Both the position numbers and the translations under genes were made by a program. This document shows, one piece after another, positions 17,540-26,079 of a DNA stretch of 64,000 nucleotides; within the stretch, counting starts at the first letter, position 1; the number at the start of each line of letters is the position of its first letter. Origin of the DNA: DAMCAP01 sp964370205. Lineage in GTDB: Bacteria > Bacillota > Clostridia > Oscillospirales > Ruminococcaceae. The stretch lies in the NCBI GenBank assembly GCA_964370205.1, contig CAYJIK010000001.1:1-64000 (forward strand), in the 5' to 3' direction. The notes below the pieces were generated by a model that saw only the letters and a program-made list of their open reading frames with translations, searched no databases and was not told where the DNA came from.

Positions 17540-17564
17540 AGTTTGAAAATAAGATTTTCAAACT
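17540..17564 (+). repeat. leader palindrome AGTTTGAAAAT in the lon leader
   Basis: AGTTTGAAAAT, AAG, ATTTTCAAACT, identical over 25 bases to the unit before rdgB. GAAAGGAATTA stands immediately before it (17530-17540) and again at 17646-17656. Confidence 0.7.
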
Positions 17565-17645
17565 CGCAGTTTTGTGTTCTTTGGCACAGCCTCAGTTTTT
17601 GTAGTATCAAAAAACATATGTGATAAAAACCACACAAAACTTGCA
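17541..17645 (+). promoter_or_regulatory. candidate structured RNA element in the lon leader, copy 1
   Basis: After the palindrome, GCAGTTTTGTG (from 17567) pairs with CACAAAACTTGC (to 17644) with one bulge. Inside are TTCTTTGGCACAGCCTCA, then GTTTTTG pairing with CAAAAAC-type bases, then TATGTGAT. The same segments, in the same order, occur before the spoIIM-like gene (61973-62080). CACA in the loop can pair with TGTG. GAAAGGAATTA flanks the element on both sides. I do not recognise it as a known riboswitch or ribosomal leader. Confidence 0.6.
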
Positions 17646-17658
17646 GAAAGGAATTACT

Positions 17659-20073
17659 ATGAATAAGATTGTTACACTACCCGTAATCACACTGCGAGGA
17701 CTTGTCTTGTTTCCTAAGATGGTCTTCCACTTTGACATAGGACGTGAGCGCTCGATAGCCGCTCTTGACAAGGCGATGAAGACAGAGCGACTCGTCTACT
17801 TAGTAGCACAAAAAGAAGCAAGCGACGAAAAACCATCAGAAAACAAGCTGTACAACGTCGGCGTTGTGGGCGAGATAAAGCAAGTAATAAAACTACCCGG
17901 TATGGGGCTCAGAGTTATGGTCGAGGGCTTATACCGTGCTAAAACGGTGGGTATACTTGGAGAAGAGCCATACATTGAAGCGGAAATTGCAGAATTCCCT
18001 CTAAAGTCGCTAAAGCGCACCGACCCGGACGAAATAAGCGCCTTCGTCCGCACCGTCAAAGAGCTGTTTGACGAATACGCTGACCTTTCCCCAAAACTCC
18101 CCAAGGAGATAATACAGTCGGTGACAAGCGAGGAAGACCCTCTGATGCTCGGCGAGTTTTTAGCCGGGAATCTGTCCATTTCGCTGAAAGATAAACAGCG
18201 TATACTTGCGCAGTCAAATGTGCTGACACGCCTTGAGATACTCGCACACATACTGGAAAACGAAAACAACATACTCGGCTATGAGCGTGACCTCTACATG
18301 ATGGTCAAAGAGCATGTGGACAAAAACCAGCGTGAATACTACCTCCGTGAGCAGATGAAGGTGATACAGCGTGAACTCGGCGAAGGCGAAGAAAGCGGAC
18401 TGGGCGAAATAGCGTCCTACGTGTCTAAGATATCAAAGCTGGGTCTGTCCGAAGAACACGAGGATAAGCTTATAAAAGAGGTGACTCGCCTCAAAAAGCT
18501 ACCCTCCCAGTCACACGAAGCAGGCGTTATACGTGGCTACCTCGACACCTGCCTGAGCCTACCCTTTAACGTTAAGACAAAAGAGAAGATAAACATAGAG
18601 CAGTCCCGTAAACTGCTTGAAAAAGAGCACTACGGCATGAAGAAGGTCAAAGAGCGCATACTGGAACTGATGGCAGTGAGAAAGCTTGCCCCCGATATCA
18701 AGGGGCAGATAATCTGCCTTGCGGGCCCTCCCGGAGTGGGTAAAACATCTGTAGCACGCAGTATCGCTAAGGCGCTGGGTAGAAAGTACGTCAGAATGTC
18801 ACTTGGCGGCGTGCGCGACGAGTCAGACATACGAGGACACCGCAAGACCTACATAGGCGCAATGCCGGGTAGAATTATTACAGGACTGAAGTCGGCAGGC
18901 AGTGCAAACCCACTGTTCTTGCTTGATGAAATTGATAAACTCGGATCTGACCACAGGGGAGACCCCTCATCGGCATTGCTTGAGGTGTTGGACAGTGAGC
19001 AGAACATGGCGTTTGTAGACCACTACATCGAGATACCGTTTGACCTCTCCGATGTGCTGTTTGTTGCTACCGCCAATAACATTGACGCAATCCCTGCGCC
19101 ACTACGTGACCGTATGGAGATAATCCATATGTCAGGATATACACGTGAGGAGAAGTTTCACATTGCAAAGCGTCACCTGCTACCAAAGCAGACCGAGCGT
19201 CACGGACACACAAAGAAGAGCCTTAAACTTGAGGACAGCGCCCTGTACGGCCTTATTGACCACTACACCAGAGAGTCGGGCGTGCGTAACCTTGAGCGTT
19301 TTATAGCAACCCTTGCAAGAAAAGCCGCACTTAAGGTGGTGGAGCAGGGAGGGGAGAAAGTCACAATCGGCCAGAGCGCCCTCGTCGACTACCTCGGCTC
19401 TAAAAAGTTCCGCACCGAACAGCTTACAACACAGGACGAAGTGGGCGTAGTAAACGGCCTAGCGTGGACCTCTGTCGGCGGTGAGATGTTAAAGGTTGAG
19501 GTGGCAGTGCTTGAAGGCACAGGTAAGCTTGAACTGACAGGCTCACTCGGTAGCGTCATGAAGGAGTCGGCACAGACCGTTATCAGCTTTGTACGCAGTA
19601 TCAGCAAACAGTACGGCATAGAGAGCGATTTCTACAAGACAAAGGATATACACATCCATTTCCCCGAAGGTGCAGTCCCCAAGGACGGCCCATCGGCAGG
19701 TATAGCAATCTGCACGGCAGTGGTGTCCGCACTTACAAATAGGAAAGTAAGCAGAGTTGTCGCCATGACAGGTGAGATAACGCTTAGAGGCAAGGTGCTT
19801 GCTATCGGAGGACTAAAGGAGAAATCAATGGCGGCACACCGAGCAGGCTTGACAACCGTGATTATCCCCAAAGATAACGAACCTGACCTGGATGAAGTGG
19901 ACGAAGCTGTTAAAAACTCGATAAAGTTCGTTACTGTCACCGATGCACATCAAGTGCTTGCACTCACACTGGAAAAAGCGGATGAACAGTTATACGACTT
20001 TGACGAATGCAAAAGCGTAGGTATAGAAACACCGCCTATGTTTGAACAAAACGTTGTACCTGTTACAGTGTAA
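17659..20073 (+). CDS. lon: ATP-dependent protease Lon
   Basis: Lon degrades misfolded and regulatory proteins in the cytoplasm. ATG 17659 was chosen because it follows AGAAAGGAATTACT and gives the family start MNKIVTLPVITLRG; an earlier in-frame start would run through the RNA element. Length 804. N-terminal substrate domain 1-200, AAA+ module with Walker A GPPGVGKTS near 355, proteolytic domain with the catalytic Ser in PKDGPSAGIAI (near 679) and Lys in LKEKSMAAHRAG (near 722). All catalytic residues are present. It is regulated at least by the promoter and leader described. Confidence 0.97.
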   Translation: MNKIVTLPVITLRGLVLFPKMVFHFDIGRERSIAALDKAMKTERLVYLVAQKEASDEKPSENKLYNVGVVGEIKQVIKLPGMGLRVMVEGLYRAKTVGILGEEPYIEAEIAEFPLKSLKRTDPDEISAFVRTVKELFDEYADLSPKLPKEIIQSVTSEEDPLMLGEFLAGNLSISLKDKQRILAQSNVLTRLEILAHILENENNILGYERDLYMMVKEHVDKNQREYYLREQMKVIQRELGEGEESGLGEIASYVSKISKLGLSEEHEDKLIKEVTRLKKLPSQSHEAGVIRGYLDTCLSLPFNVKTKEKINIEQSRKLLEKEHYGMKKVKERILELMAVRKLAPDIKGQIICLAGPPGVGKTSVARSIAKALGRKYVRMSLGGVRDESDIRGHRKTYIGAMPGRIITGLKSAGSANPLFLLDEIDKLGSDHRGDPSSALLEVLDSEQNMAFVDHYIEIPFDLSDVLFVATANNIDAIPAPLRDRMEIIHMSGYTREEKFHIAKRHLLPKQTERHGHTKKSLKLEDSALYGLIDHYTRESGVRNLERFIATLARKAALKVVEQGGEKVTIGQSALVDYLGSKKFRTEQLTTQDEVGVVNGLAWTSVGGEMLKVEVAVLEGTGKLELTGSLGSVMKESAQTVISFVRSISKQYGIESDFYKTKDIHIHFPEGAVPKDGPSAGIAICTAVVSALTNRKVSRVVAMTGEITLRGKVLAIGGLKEKSMAAHRAGLTTVIIPKDNEPDLDEVDEAVKNSIKFVTVTDAHQVLALTLEKADEQLYDFDECKSVGIETPPMFEQNVVPVTV

Positions 20074-20081
20074 ACATATAT

Positions 20082-20116
20082 TACGGCAACTCTGTTTTTA
20101 GGGGTTGCCGTATTTG
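20082..20116 (+). terminator. probable terminator after lon
   Basis: TACGGCAAC and GTTGCCGTA form a 9-base stem with a 13-base loop, followed by the short T-rich TTTGCTATTTG. The T-run is weak, so termination may be partial. Confidence 0.5.
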
Positions 20117-20131
20117 CTATTTGTGTTACAA

Positions 20132-20170
20132 TATAATAGAAGAAATTTAGTACCGTTACAGTGAACGGTA
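20132..20170 (+). promoter_or_regulatory. -10 box and inverted repeat before engB
   Basis: TATAAT (20132-20137) has no good -35 at 17 bases. TACCGTT (20151-20157) and AACGGTA (20164-20170) form a 7-base dyad near the expected transcript start and could be an operator. Confidence 0.3.
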
Positions 20171-20207
20171 TACACATAAACAAAGTTAACAAAGAAAGGC
20201 TGACCGT

Positions 20208-20825
20208 ATGAATACGAATGATATTAAACTGTCCGACGTTAAATTTGAAAGCTCCTTTGGAGTGGCGTCACAGTTGCCGCCCTCTGATTTGCCCGAAGTT
20301 ATTTTTGCAGGGCGTTCAAATGTTGGCAAAAGTTCGCTGATAAACAAGTTCTTTAATAGAAAATCGCTTGCTAGAGTTAGCTCCATGCCGGGCAAGACAA
20401 TCACCATTAACTTCTTCAGCTGTAGTGAAGTGATGTTTGTGGACCTCCCCGGCTACGGCTATGCGAAGAGAAGCCGCAGTGAACAGGAGCGTTTTTCCAA
20501 GCTAATTGACGGCTACTTCGCTATGGAGCGTGATATCGCTCTGGTCATACTGCTGCTTGACATGCGCCACCCACCGTCAAAAGACGACCAGCTGATGATT
20601 AACTTTCTACGTCAAGTGGAGTTACCGTTTATAGTTGCGCTCACAAAGGCGGACAAACTTAACAAAACAAACCGTGCGGAGCGCCTCTCACTAATTCACA
20701 AAGAAATACCAAACGGCGAAGATATAGAATATGTCATAACTTCCTCGTCAAACGGCGAAGGGATGGACAATTTGTTAGAAGCTGTCAAGCGGTACACATA
20801 CACAGAGCCGATGGAGCAGGACTAA
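20208..20825 (+). CDS. engB: ribosome biogenesis GTPase EngB (YsxC)
   Basis: A small GTPase (205 residues) needed for 50S assembly. G1 GRSNVGKSSLIN near residues 35-46, G3 DLPGYGYAKRS, G4 TKADKLNK and G5 TSSSNGEG are all present. It follows lon, a conserved Firmicute pairing. AAGAAAGGC precedes the ATG. Confidence 0.96.
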   Translation: MNTNDIKLSDVKFESSFGVASQLPPSDLPEVIFAGRSNVGKSSLINKFFNRKSLARVSSMPGKTITINFFSCSEVMFVDLPGYGYAKRSRSEQERFSKLIDGYFAMERDIALVILLLDMRHPPSKDDQLMINFLRQVELPFIVALTKADKLNKTNRAERLSLIHKEIPNGEDIEYVITSSSNGEGMDNLLEAVKRYTYTEPMEQD

Positions 20826-20865
20826 CCGAAACATAATATTACAATCATACGGGAAGGTATTAACG

Positions 20866-21621
20866 ATGAACACATACGGAAGCTTTGCGTATCACTACGA
20901 TCGATTTATTGGGGATATAGACTACAAATGCAGAGCGAACTACTTTGACAAGCTCATTAAAGGACACACAAAAGTGTCCACCCACTCAAAGCGAAACAAG
21001 GGTATCTTGCTTGACCTTGCATGTGGGACAGGTAGCTTGTCGGTAGAGATGGCGAAACTGGGTTATGACGTTGTGGGCGTTGATGGCTCGGAGGAAATGC
21101 TAGGCGTCGCTATGGGTAAGGAAGGACTTGAAGAGGTGCTCCTGCTTCATCAAAACATGACCGACCTCGACCTTTACGGCACTGTAGACGCTGTAGTCTG
21201 CGCACTTGACAGCATAAACCACCTTGCTGACATCAAGGAAGTCGGCAAGGTTTTTGAGCGTGTCGCCCTCTTTTTAGAGCAGGGAGGAGTGTTTATATTC
21301 GACGTCAACTCGGCATATAAACACAGGCATGTACTGGCGGATAACACGTTTGTATACGAACAGGACGAAGACATACTTGTCTGGCGAAACTATACGAACA
21401 GAAATCTTATAACAGATATAGAGATAGACATATTCGCAAAGGAAAACGGAAACTACATACGTGTGACTGAACGCTTCACAGAAAGAGCCTACCCTGTAAA
21501 AAACCTGGTAAACCTCCTGAAAAAGTCAGGCTTTGAGGACATAAAAATTTACGCCGCCGACACACAAAAGCCGCCCACAATCAAATGCGAGCGGCTGGTG
21601 TTTTTAGCTGTTAAGGCATAG
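20866..21621 (+). CDS. class I SAM-dependent methyltransferase
   Basis: The SAM-binding loop is LLDLACGTGSLSVEMAKLG followed by VGVDGSEEML, a Methyltransf_25-like pattern; 251 residues. Its substrate cannot be read from the sequence. It begins MNTYGSFAYHYDRF, as many small-molecule methyltransferases of this type do. GGGAAGG lies before the ATG, and the gene is 40 bases after engB. The neighbouring minus-strand HAD gene ends 1 base after it. Confidence 0.85.
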   Translation: MNTYGSFAYHYDRFIGDIDYKCRANYFDKLIKGHTKVSTHSKRNKGILLDLACGTGSLSVEMAKLGYDVVGVDGSEEMLGVAMGKEGLEEVLLLHQNMTDLDLYGTVDAVVCALDSINHLADIKEVGKVFERVALFLEQGGVFIFDVNSAYKHRHVLADNTFVYEQDEDILVWRNYTNRNLITDIEIDIFAKENGNYIRVTERFTERAYPVKNLVNLLKKSGFEDIKIYAADTQKPPTIKCERLVFLAVKA

Positions 21622-21622
21622 G

Positions 21623-22255
21623 TTAGCCGAGTAGTTTTTTAGATGCATCGTAGATTTCACTGCCATGCGAGACTATTATGTCGGCTTTTTCTATCTCAAA
21701 CGGAGTGTAGCTGTAGCCACAACCGACAAACGGTATGTTGTTAAAACGTGCGGCGTCAATATCGTAGACACGGTCGCCCACCATGACAGCGGAAGACGGT
21801 TTAACCCTGTCAAGCAGGAGCTTTAGCGTGTCATTCTTAGTAAGTCCGGGGAGAAGTTCTTGTTTATGGTCTACCGGTAGCTTCATAATATCTACCACGA
21901 GGTCTATATACTCCATCGGTGCATTTGAGCAGACAGCCACTAAAATACCGTCTTCATGTAGCTTTTCGATAGTCTCACGAATCCCGGGAAACGGTGCGGC
22001 GAGTTCTGCAATATACTGGGTCTCCCAGTAGAACTCCCTCTTTAAAAAGTACTCAGCTTCCTCCGCTGTCAGGTCGGGCATCAACTCATAAACGTAGTCG
22101 ATCCCTCTTTTCCCCAGGCAGCCTACAAGCTGTTCGTCGGTGAACACGCTGTCGTCCCTACCGAGGTCCTTAATAGCACTGCGCTGTGCAGGCACTGAGT
22201 ACATATGGGTTTGGCTAATCGTGCCGTCCATATCAAATACAACCATTTGCTTCAT
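21623..22255 (-). CDS. HAD family hydrolase (phosphoglycolate phosphatase-like)
   Basis: The nucleophile motif is VFDMDGTISQTHMYSVPAQ near residue 5-23, followed by CSNAPMEYIDLV as motif II and MVGDRVYDIDAARFNN as motif IV; 210 residues. The cap insertion places it near the phosphoglycolate phosphatase/Gph group, but the substrate is open. AAAGGAG precedes the ATG. No co-oriented partner is close. Confidence 0.85.
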   Translation of the reverse strand: MKQMVVFDMDGTISQTHMYSVPAQRSAIKDLGRDDSVFTDEQLVGCLGKRGIDYVYELMPDLTAEEAEYFLKREFYWETQYIAELAAPFPGIRETIEKLHEDGILVAVCSNAPMEYIDLVVDIMKLPVDHKQELLPGLTKNDTLKLLLDRVKPSSAVMVGDRVYDIDAARFNNIPFVGCGYSYTPFEIEKADIIVSHGSEIYDASKKLLG

Positions 22256-22390
22256 TTTCTATTCTCCTTTTAATGTTTGGCACTGCCAAATTAATAAACC
22301 ATATTTTTTCTTTGCTATTCTACAACATTATACTTTATTTTTACGGTTTGGTCTATATAATTTTTGCAATAGAATGTGTAAAAATAACTG

Positions 22391-22419
22391 TTGGTTTTTT
22401 GAGTGGAAAATGATATAAT
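22391..22419 (+). promoter_or_regulatory. extended sigma-A promoter for the coiled-coil gene
   Basis: TTGGTT (22391-22396), 17-base spacer, TGATATAAT giving an extended -10 (22414-22419). A leader of about 95 bases follows with ATGCAA and TTGCAT arms (22427-22450). Confidence 0.65.
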
Positions 22420-22521
22420 TAACTAAAATGCAAAGAGCGTAGAGGTTGCATCAAACCATGGACTTTTTCATAATCGTGGTTATTTTTCACAGCTTTAAAA
22501 CCACAAAAGGATGGTAACCGC

Positions 22522-22998
22522 ATGAAGAAAAAAGTACTGCTCAAAGGGTGTATTGTCGGTGGGTTTGATAGAGAACAGGTGCTTAGGCATATTGAAAACA
22601 TGCGTGAGAGCCATAACGATGAGCGTGAGGGATATATACGTAAAATCGAGGAGCTGACGGTAAAACTTTCCGATAGAGAGCATTTGCTGGATTTGATGGA
22701 GGAAAGAGGAAACGTCGCAAAAGATGACCTCCACCGTGAGCAGCTTCGCTGTAATGAGCTTTCCGAGATGGTGGACAACCTCACATCAGAAGTGCGAAAC
22801 GTCAGGCTTGAAAACTTTGAAAAGCAAAGGGAACAGGAAAACGTCGCTCGACTGGTCAAAGACAACCTAAGCTTGTCTCTACAGCTTTCCGAAGCACGCT
22901 CCGAGCTTAGCGACACTCATATTATACTGGGTAAAGTGATGAACATACTGGCAGGACGGATAACCGAAATAGATGAAACACTGATAATTGACAGCTAG
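22522..22998 (+). CDS. DivIVA-like coiled-coil protein of unknown function
   Basis: A 158-residue, charged, mostly helical protein. The first 20 residues (LKGCIVGGFDREQVLRHIENM) resemble the membrane-binding start of DivIVA/GpsB proteins, in which a glycine-phenylalanine/tyrosine turn is followed by a short helix. A coiled coil extends over about 20-135. It lies on its own promoter before ispD, with an AAAGGATGG site. No specific function can be assigned; a role at the cell pole or division site is a guess from the N-terminus. Confidence 0.65.
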   Translation: MKKKVLLKGCIVGGFDREQVLRHIENMRESHNDEREGYIRKIEELTVKLSDREHLLDLMEERGNVAKDDLHREQLRCNELSEMVDNLTSEVRNVRLENFEKQREQENVARLVKDNLSLSLQLSEARSELSDTHIILGKVMNILAGRITEIDETLIIDS

Positions 22999-23065
22999 AA
23001 TGTATCATTTTCATACTGTTTCGTGTACAAATGAGTTATGAGTATAAATGAAAGGCGAGTGAACG

Positions 23066-23767
23066 ATGCCACTTTTTTCAAAACGCTCTGATAGTAAAGT
23101 AGCTGTCACCGCTGTTATAGTGGCGGCAGGGAGTTCTGTCCGAATGGGCGAGAATAAAATGTTTATCCCTCTGCTTGATAGGACAGTTATAGAACACACG
23201 GTGGACACGTTTGTGTACTGCCGTGATGTAACAGATATAGTGCTAGTAACATCGGAGGAGAGCATACCGCAGATGTACGAGCTGTTTGGCGAGTGTGACA
23301 AGCTTCGCTGTATTGTACGTGGAGGTGTTACACGTACTGCGTCGGTGTCACACGGTGTAAATGCAATCACGTGGAAGTGCGATTATATTGCTATCCACGA
23401 CGGCGCACGTCCGCTGGTCACTGATACGCTTATTTCAAACGTTATCCATGACGCAAAGCTTCACGGTGCCGCAACCGCCGCTGTTGCCAGCGTGGACACT
23501 GTTAAGATAGCGAAGGACGGTTTTGTGCAGTCCACACCACTGCGTAGTACTGTCTACTCGGTGCAAACTCCGCAGGTGTTTCGCTACGGCGACTTTTTGC
23601 GAGCGTTAGGGGACAGCAAAGGCGAGTATACAGACGACTGCCAACTCATGGAAGAGCAGGGCTACCCCGTCTACCTTTCGCAGGGGGACTCTCACAATAT
23701 AAAGGTAACCACCCCCGGGGACATAGCACTGGCGGAATTTTATTTAGAGGAATATGAGTATGTTTAG
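23066..23767 (+). CDS. ispD: 2-C-methyl-D-erythritol 4-phosphate cytidylyltransferase
   Basis: IspD couples CTP to methylerythritol phosphate in the MEP isoprenoid pathway. VIVAAGSSVRMGENKMFIPLLDR covers the CTP-binding loop (AAGSSVRMG), and HDGARPLV is the second signature; 233 residues. GAAAGGCGAG lies before the ATG. The end overlaps ispF by 14 bases, so the two are coupled. Confidence 0.95.
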   Translation: MPLFSKRSDSKVAVTAVIVAAGSSVRMGENKMFIPLLDRTVIEHTVDTFVYCRDVTDIVLVTSEESIPQMYELFGECDKLRCIVRGGVTRTASVSHGVNAITWKCDYIAIHDGARPLVTDTLISNVIHDAKLHGAATAAVASVDTVKIAKDGFVQSTPLRSTVYSVQTPQVFRYGDFLRALGDSKGEYTDDCQLMEEQGYPVYLSQGDSHNIKVTTPGDIALAEFYLEEYEYV

Positions 23768-24236
23768 GATAGGTCACGGTTATGATGTACATAAACTTGT
23801 AGAGGGGCGTAAGCTTATACTTGGCGGTGTCCATATACCGCATTGTTTAGGTCTCCTGGGGCACTCGGACGCTGATGTGCTTACACACAGCATTATAGAC
23901 AGCCTACTCGGTGCCGCCGCACTCGGGGACATCGGCAGGCATTTCCCCGATAGTGATGAACAGTATAAAGGTGCAGACAGTTTAGCGCTTCTTAGCAAAG
24001 TCTCATCAATGCTTGCAGAAAAGGGCTATGAAGTGGCGAATATCGACTGCACTATAGTAGCACAGAAACCAAAACTGTCCCCCTACATTGCCGAGATGGA
24101 GGAACGGATAGCGCAGGTCTTATCACTACCTACCGACTGGGTAAATGTCAAGGCCACCACCGAAGAAGGACTGGGCTTTACAGGTGAGCAGAAGGGGATA
24201 AGCGCATTTGCGGTCTCGCTTTTGCGGAGGATGTAG
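23754..24236 (+). CDS. ispF: 2-C-methyl-D-erythritol 2,4-cyclodiphosphate synthase
   Basis: IspF closes the cyclodiphosphate ring in the MEP pathway. RIGHGYDVHKL carries the zinc ligands, with LLGHSDADVLTHS and the KATTEEGLGFTGEQKGISAFAVSLL terminus; 160 residues. ATG 23754 (MSMFRIG) and 23760 are both possible starts. It overlaps ispD. Confidence 0.95.
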   Translation: MSMFRIGHGYDVHKLVEGRKLILGGVHIPHCLGLLGHSDADVLTHSIIDSLLGAAALGDIGRHFPDSDEQYKGADSLALLSKVSSMLAEKGYEVANIDCTIVAQKPKLSPYIAEMEERIAQVLSLPTDWVNVKATTEEGLGFTGEQKGISAFAVSLLRRM

Positions 24237-24266
24237 GAGAGTGGATTAAACTTTTAGAGATAAGCT

Positions 24267-25079
24267 ATGTTTTACAGTGCAAAAAATTGCAATATCGACA
24301 TAGATGGCACTACAATGGATTATGTAACGTTTGGGAATGGTAAAAAGAACTTAATCATAATACCCGGTTTAGGAGATGCGTTAAAAACAGTTAAGGGAAT
24401 GGCGTTTATTCTTTCTTTTATGTACAGGATTTTTGTTAAAGATTACAAAGTATACGTCTTCAGCAGAAAAAACAAGCTCCCCGATGACTACCGAACTAAA
24501 GACATGGCGAAAGATTTAGCTGTTGTTTTAAACAAATTGGGGATTGATAAAGCTTTTGTGCTTGGTGTTTCGCAAGGCGGCATGATTGCTCAATATCTCG
24601 CTTTGGATCACCCTGAAATAGTGGAAAAGCTTGTACTCGCAGTTACATTATGCAGACCAAACAACACATCAAAAGCAGTTCTGAATGACTGGATAAACCC
24701 GGCTCAAGCCGGTGACTTTAAAAGTATTTTTGTTGACACTGCCGAAAAAACATATACAGAGAAAAAATTAAAACACATCAGAATATTTTACCCACTACTT
24801 TGTAAAATCTCCAAGCCTAAAAGCCTTAACAGGTTTATTGTACAAGCAAATTCTTGTTTGAACCATGATTGCTATAACGACATTTCAAAGATAAAATGTC
24901 CGACATTTGTAATAGGTGGCGGTGATGACAAAATTGCCTGCAAAACAGCTGCTACAGAGATGTCAAGACAAATAATTAACAGTAGACTTAAAATATATAA
25001 AGGGTATGGGCATGGCACATATGAGGAAGCAAAAGATTTTAATAATCTGGTGCTAGGTTTCTTAAATGACGGAGTATAA
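24267..25079 (+). CDS. alpha/beta hydrolase
   Basis: The nucleophile elbow is GVSQGGMIAQYL (Ser near residue 106), with IIPGLGDALKTVKG at the oxyanion region and GYGHGTYEEA at the catalytic histidine. It is 270 residues, cytoplasmic, with no signal peptide. The gene is more AT- and A-rich than its neighbours and has a weak ribosome binding site (TAGAGATAAG), so acquisition by transfer is possible. Substrate unknown. Confidence 0.85.
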   Translation: MFYSAKNCNIDIDGTTMDYVTFGNGKKNLIIIPGLGDALKTVKGMAFILSFMYRIFVKDYKVYVFSRKNKLPDDYRTKDMAKDLAVVLNKLGIDKAFVLGVSQGGMIAQYLALDHPEIVEKLVLAVTLCRPNNTSKAVLNDWINPAQAGDFKSIFVDTAEKTYTEKKLKHIRIFYPLLCKISKPKSLNRFIVQANSCLNHDCYNDISKIKCPTFVIGGGDDKIACKTAATEMSRQIINSRLKIYKGYGHGTYEEAKDFNNLVLGFLNDGV

Positions 25080-25163
25080 TGTTTACATTTTGGAGCTAGA
25101 CACCTCTTGACGAAGTAGTTTAATAACTTGTGAGAAACAAATGTCAATTTGACGTAATATTTT

Positions 25164-25192
25164 AAAAAGGCTATAGAACTGTAGCTTTTTTT
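25164..25192 (+). terminator. intrinsic terminator before cdaA
   Basis: AAAAAGGCTA and TAGCTTTTT stem around TAGAACTG, with T-run. It ends the hydrolase transcript. Confidence 0.75.
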
Positions 25193-25230
25193 ATGATAAT
25201 ATAAAAATACATAATGGTAGGGGTGAGGAT

Positions 25231-26079
25231 ATGTTTGCGGAGATAGTATCGCTGATACAGACGGTAAGCTTTCGGGATATCGTTGATGTATTGTTGGTGG
25301 CGTTTTTGATATTTCAAGCTATAAAGCTTGTGAGGGACACGAGGGCGGCGCAGCTTGTCAAAGGGCTTGCGCTTATATTGCTTTTGTATTTGGTGTCCGA
25401 CTTCTTTGACCTTGTCACCATGAACTTTTTGATAGCGGCACTACTGCAGATAAGTGCCACGGCTCTGCTGGTAGTGTTTCAACCTGAACTTAGGCGCGCG
25501 CTTGAACAGATGGGGCGCTCTCGTATAGGTAGCTCGTTTTTTCAGGCACCGTCTGATATTGATGAAGTAAACCGCCGTTGGAATGCCGCAATTCAGGAAA
25601 TCGGAGATGCTGTAAAAGAGTTGTCCGATGAAAAGACCGGCGCACTTTTAGTAATAGAGCGTCAGACCATGTTAGGCGAGATAACCGCTACAGGCACGCT
25701 TGTGGACAGCGCTGTAAGTCAGGCGATCATTTGCAATCTGTTCTTTCCCAATTCGCCGCTTCATGACGGTGCGGTTATAGTGAGAGACGCAAGGGTGCAT
25801 TCGGCAGGGTGTTTTTTGCCGCTTTCGGAAAATAATGAGATAAGCAAACAGCTGGGCACACGCCACAGAGCCGCTCTCGGTATGAGCGAGAATTCTGATG
25901 CTATTGTTATCATCGTGTCCGAGGAGACTGGTGTGATTTCTTCTGCCCGAAACGGCAGGCTCAAGAGGGGCTACACCTCCGCTCAGCTTGTTAATGAACT
26001 TCGTTCTTTGCTTATTTCTGAAAAAAGGAAGGAAGAAAAGCAAGGCTTTAAGCCCCTTTTCATGAAGGGTAAGAAATGA
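25231..26079 (+). CDS. cdaA: diadenylate cyclase CdaA (DacA)
   Basis: Makes cyclic di-AMP from two ATP. Three membrane segments fill about residues 10-80, then the DAC domain with the DGA motif in PLHDGAVIV (near 177) and RHRAA in GTRHRAALGMSE (near 210). Length 282 is standard. GTAGGGGTGAG precedes the ATG. Its end overlaps cdaR by 4 bases, so the regulator is translated with it. Confidence 0.97.
   Translation: MFAEIVSLIQTVSFRDIVDVLLVAFLIFQAIKLVRDTRAAQLVKGLALILLLYLVSDFFDLVTMNFLIAALLQISATALLVVFQPELRRALEQMGRSRIGSSFFQAPSDIDEVNRRWNAAIQEIGDAVKELSDEKTGALLVIERQTMLGEITATGTLVDSAVSQAIICNLFFPNSPLHDGAVIVRDARVHSAGCFLPLSENNEISKQLGTRHRAALGMSENSDAIVIIVSEETGVISSARNGRLKRGYTSAQLVNELRSLLISEKRKEEKQGFKPLFMKGKK

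Larger units (their letters stand above)
17226..17658. other. 433-base divergent intergenic region and lon leader
   Basis: Between the aminotransferase and lon there is no supported gene. It holds an 11-base stem at 17355-17383, a good plus-strand promoter (17444-17472), and then a leader of about 180 bases with the AGTTTGAAAAT palindrome and a structured element ending at the lon ribosome binding site. Confidence 0.7.

Noticed and set aside
22140..22418. 92-residue plus-strand frame
   Set aside because: Mostly the complement of the HAD gene and of non-coding DNA; low-complexity hydrophobic translation.
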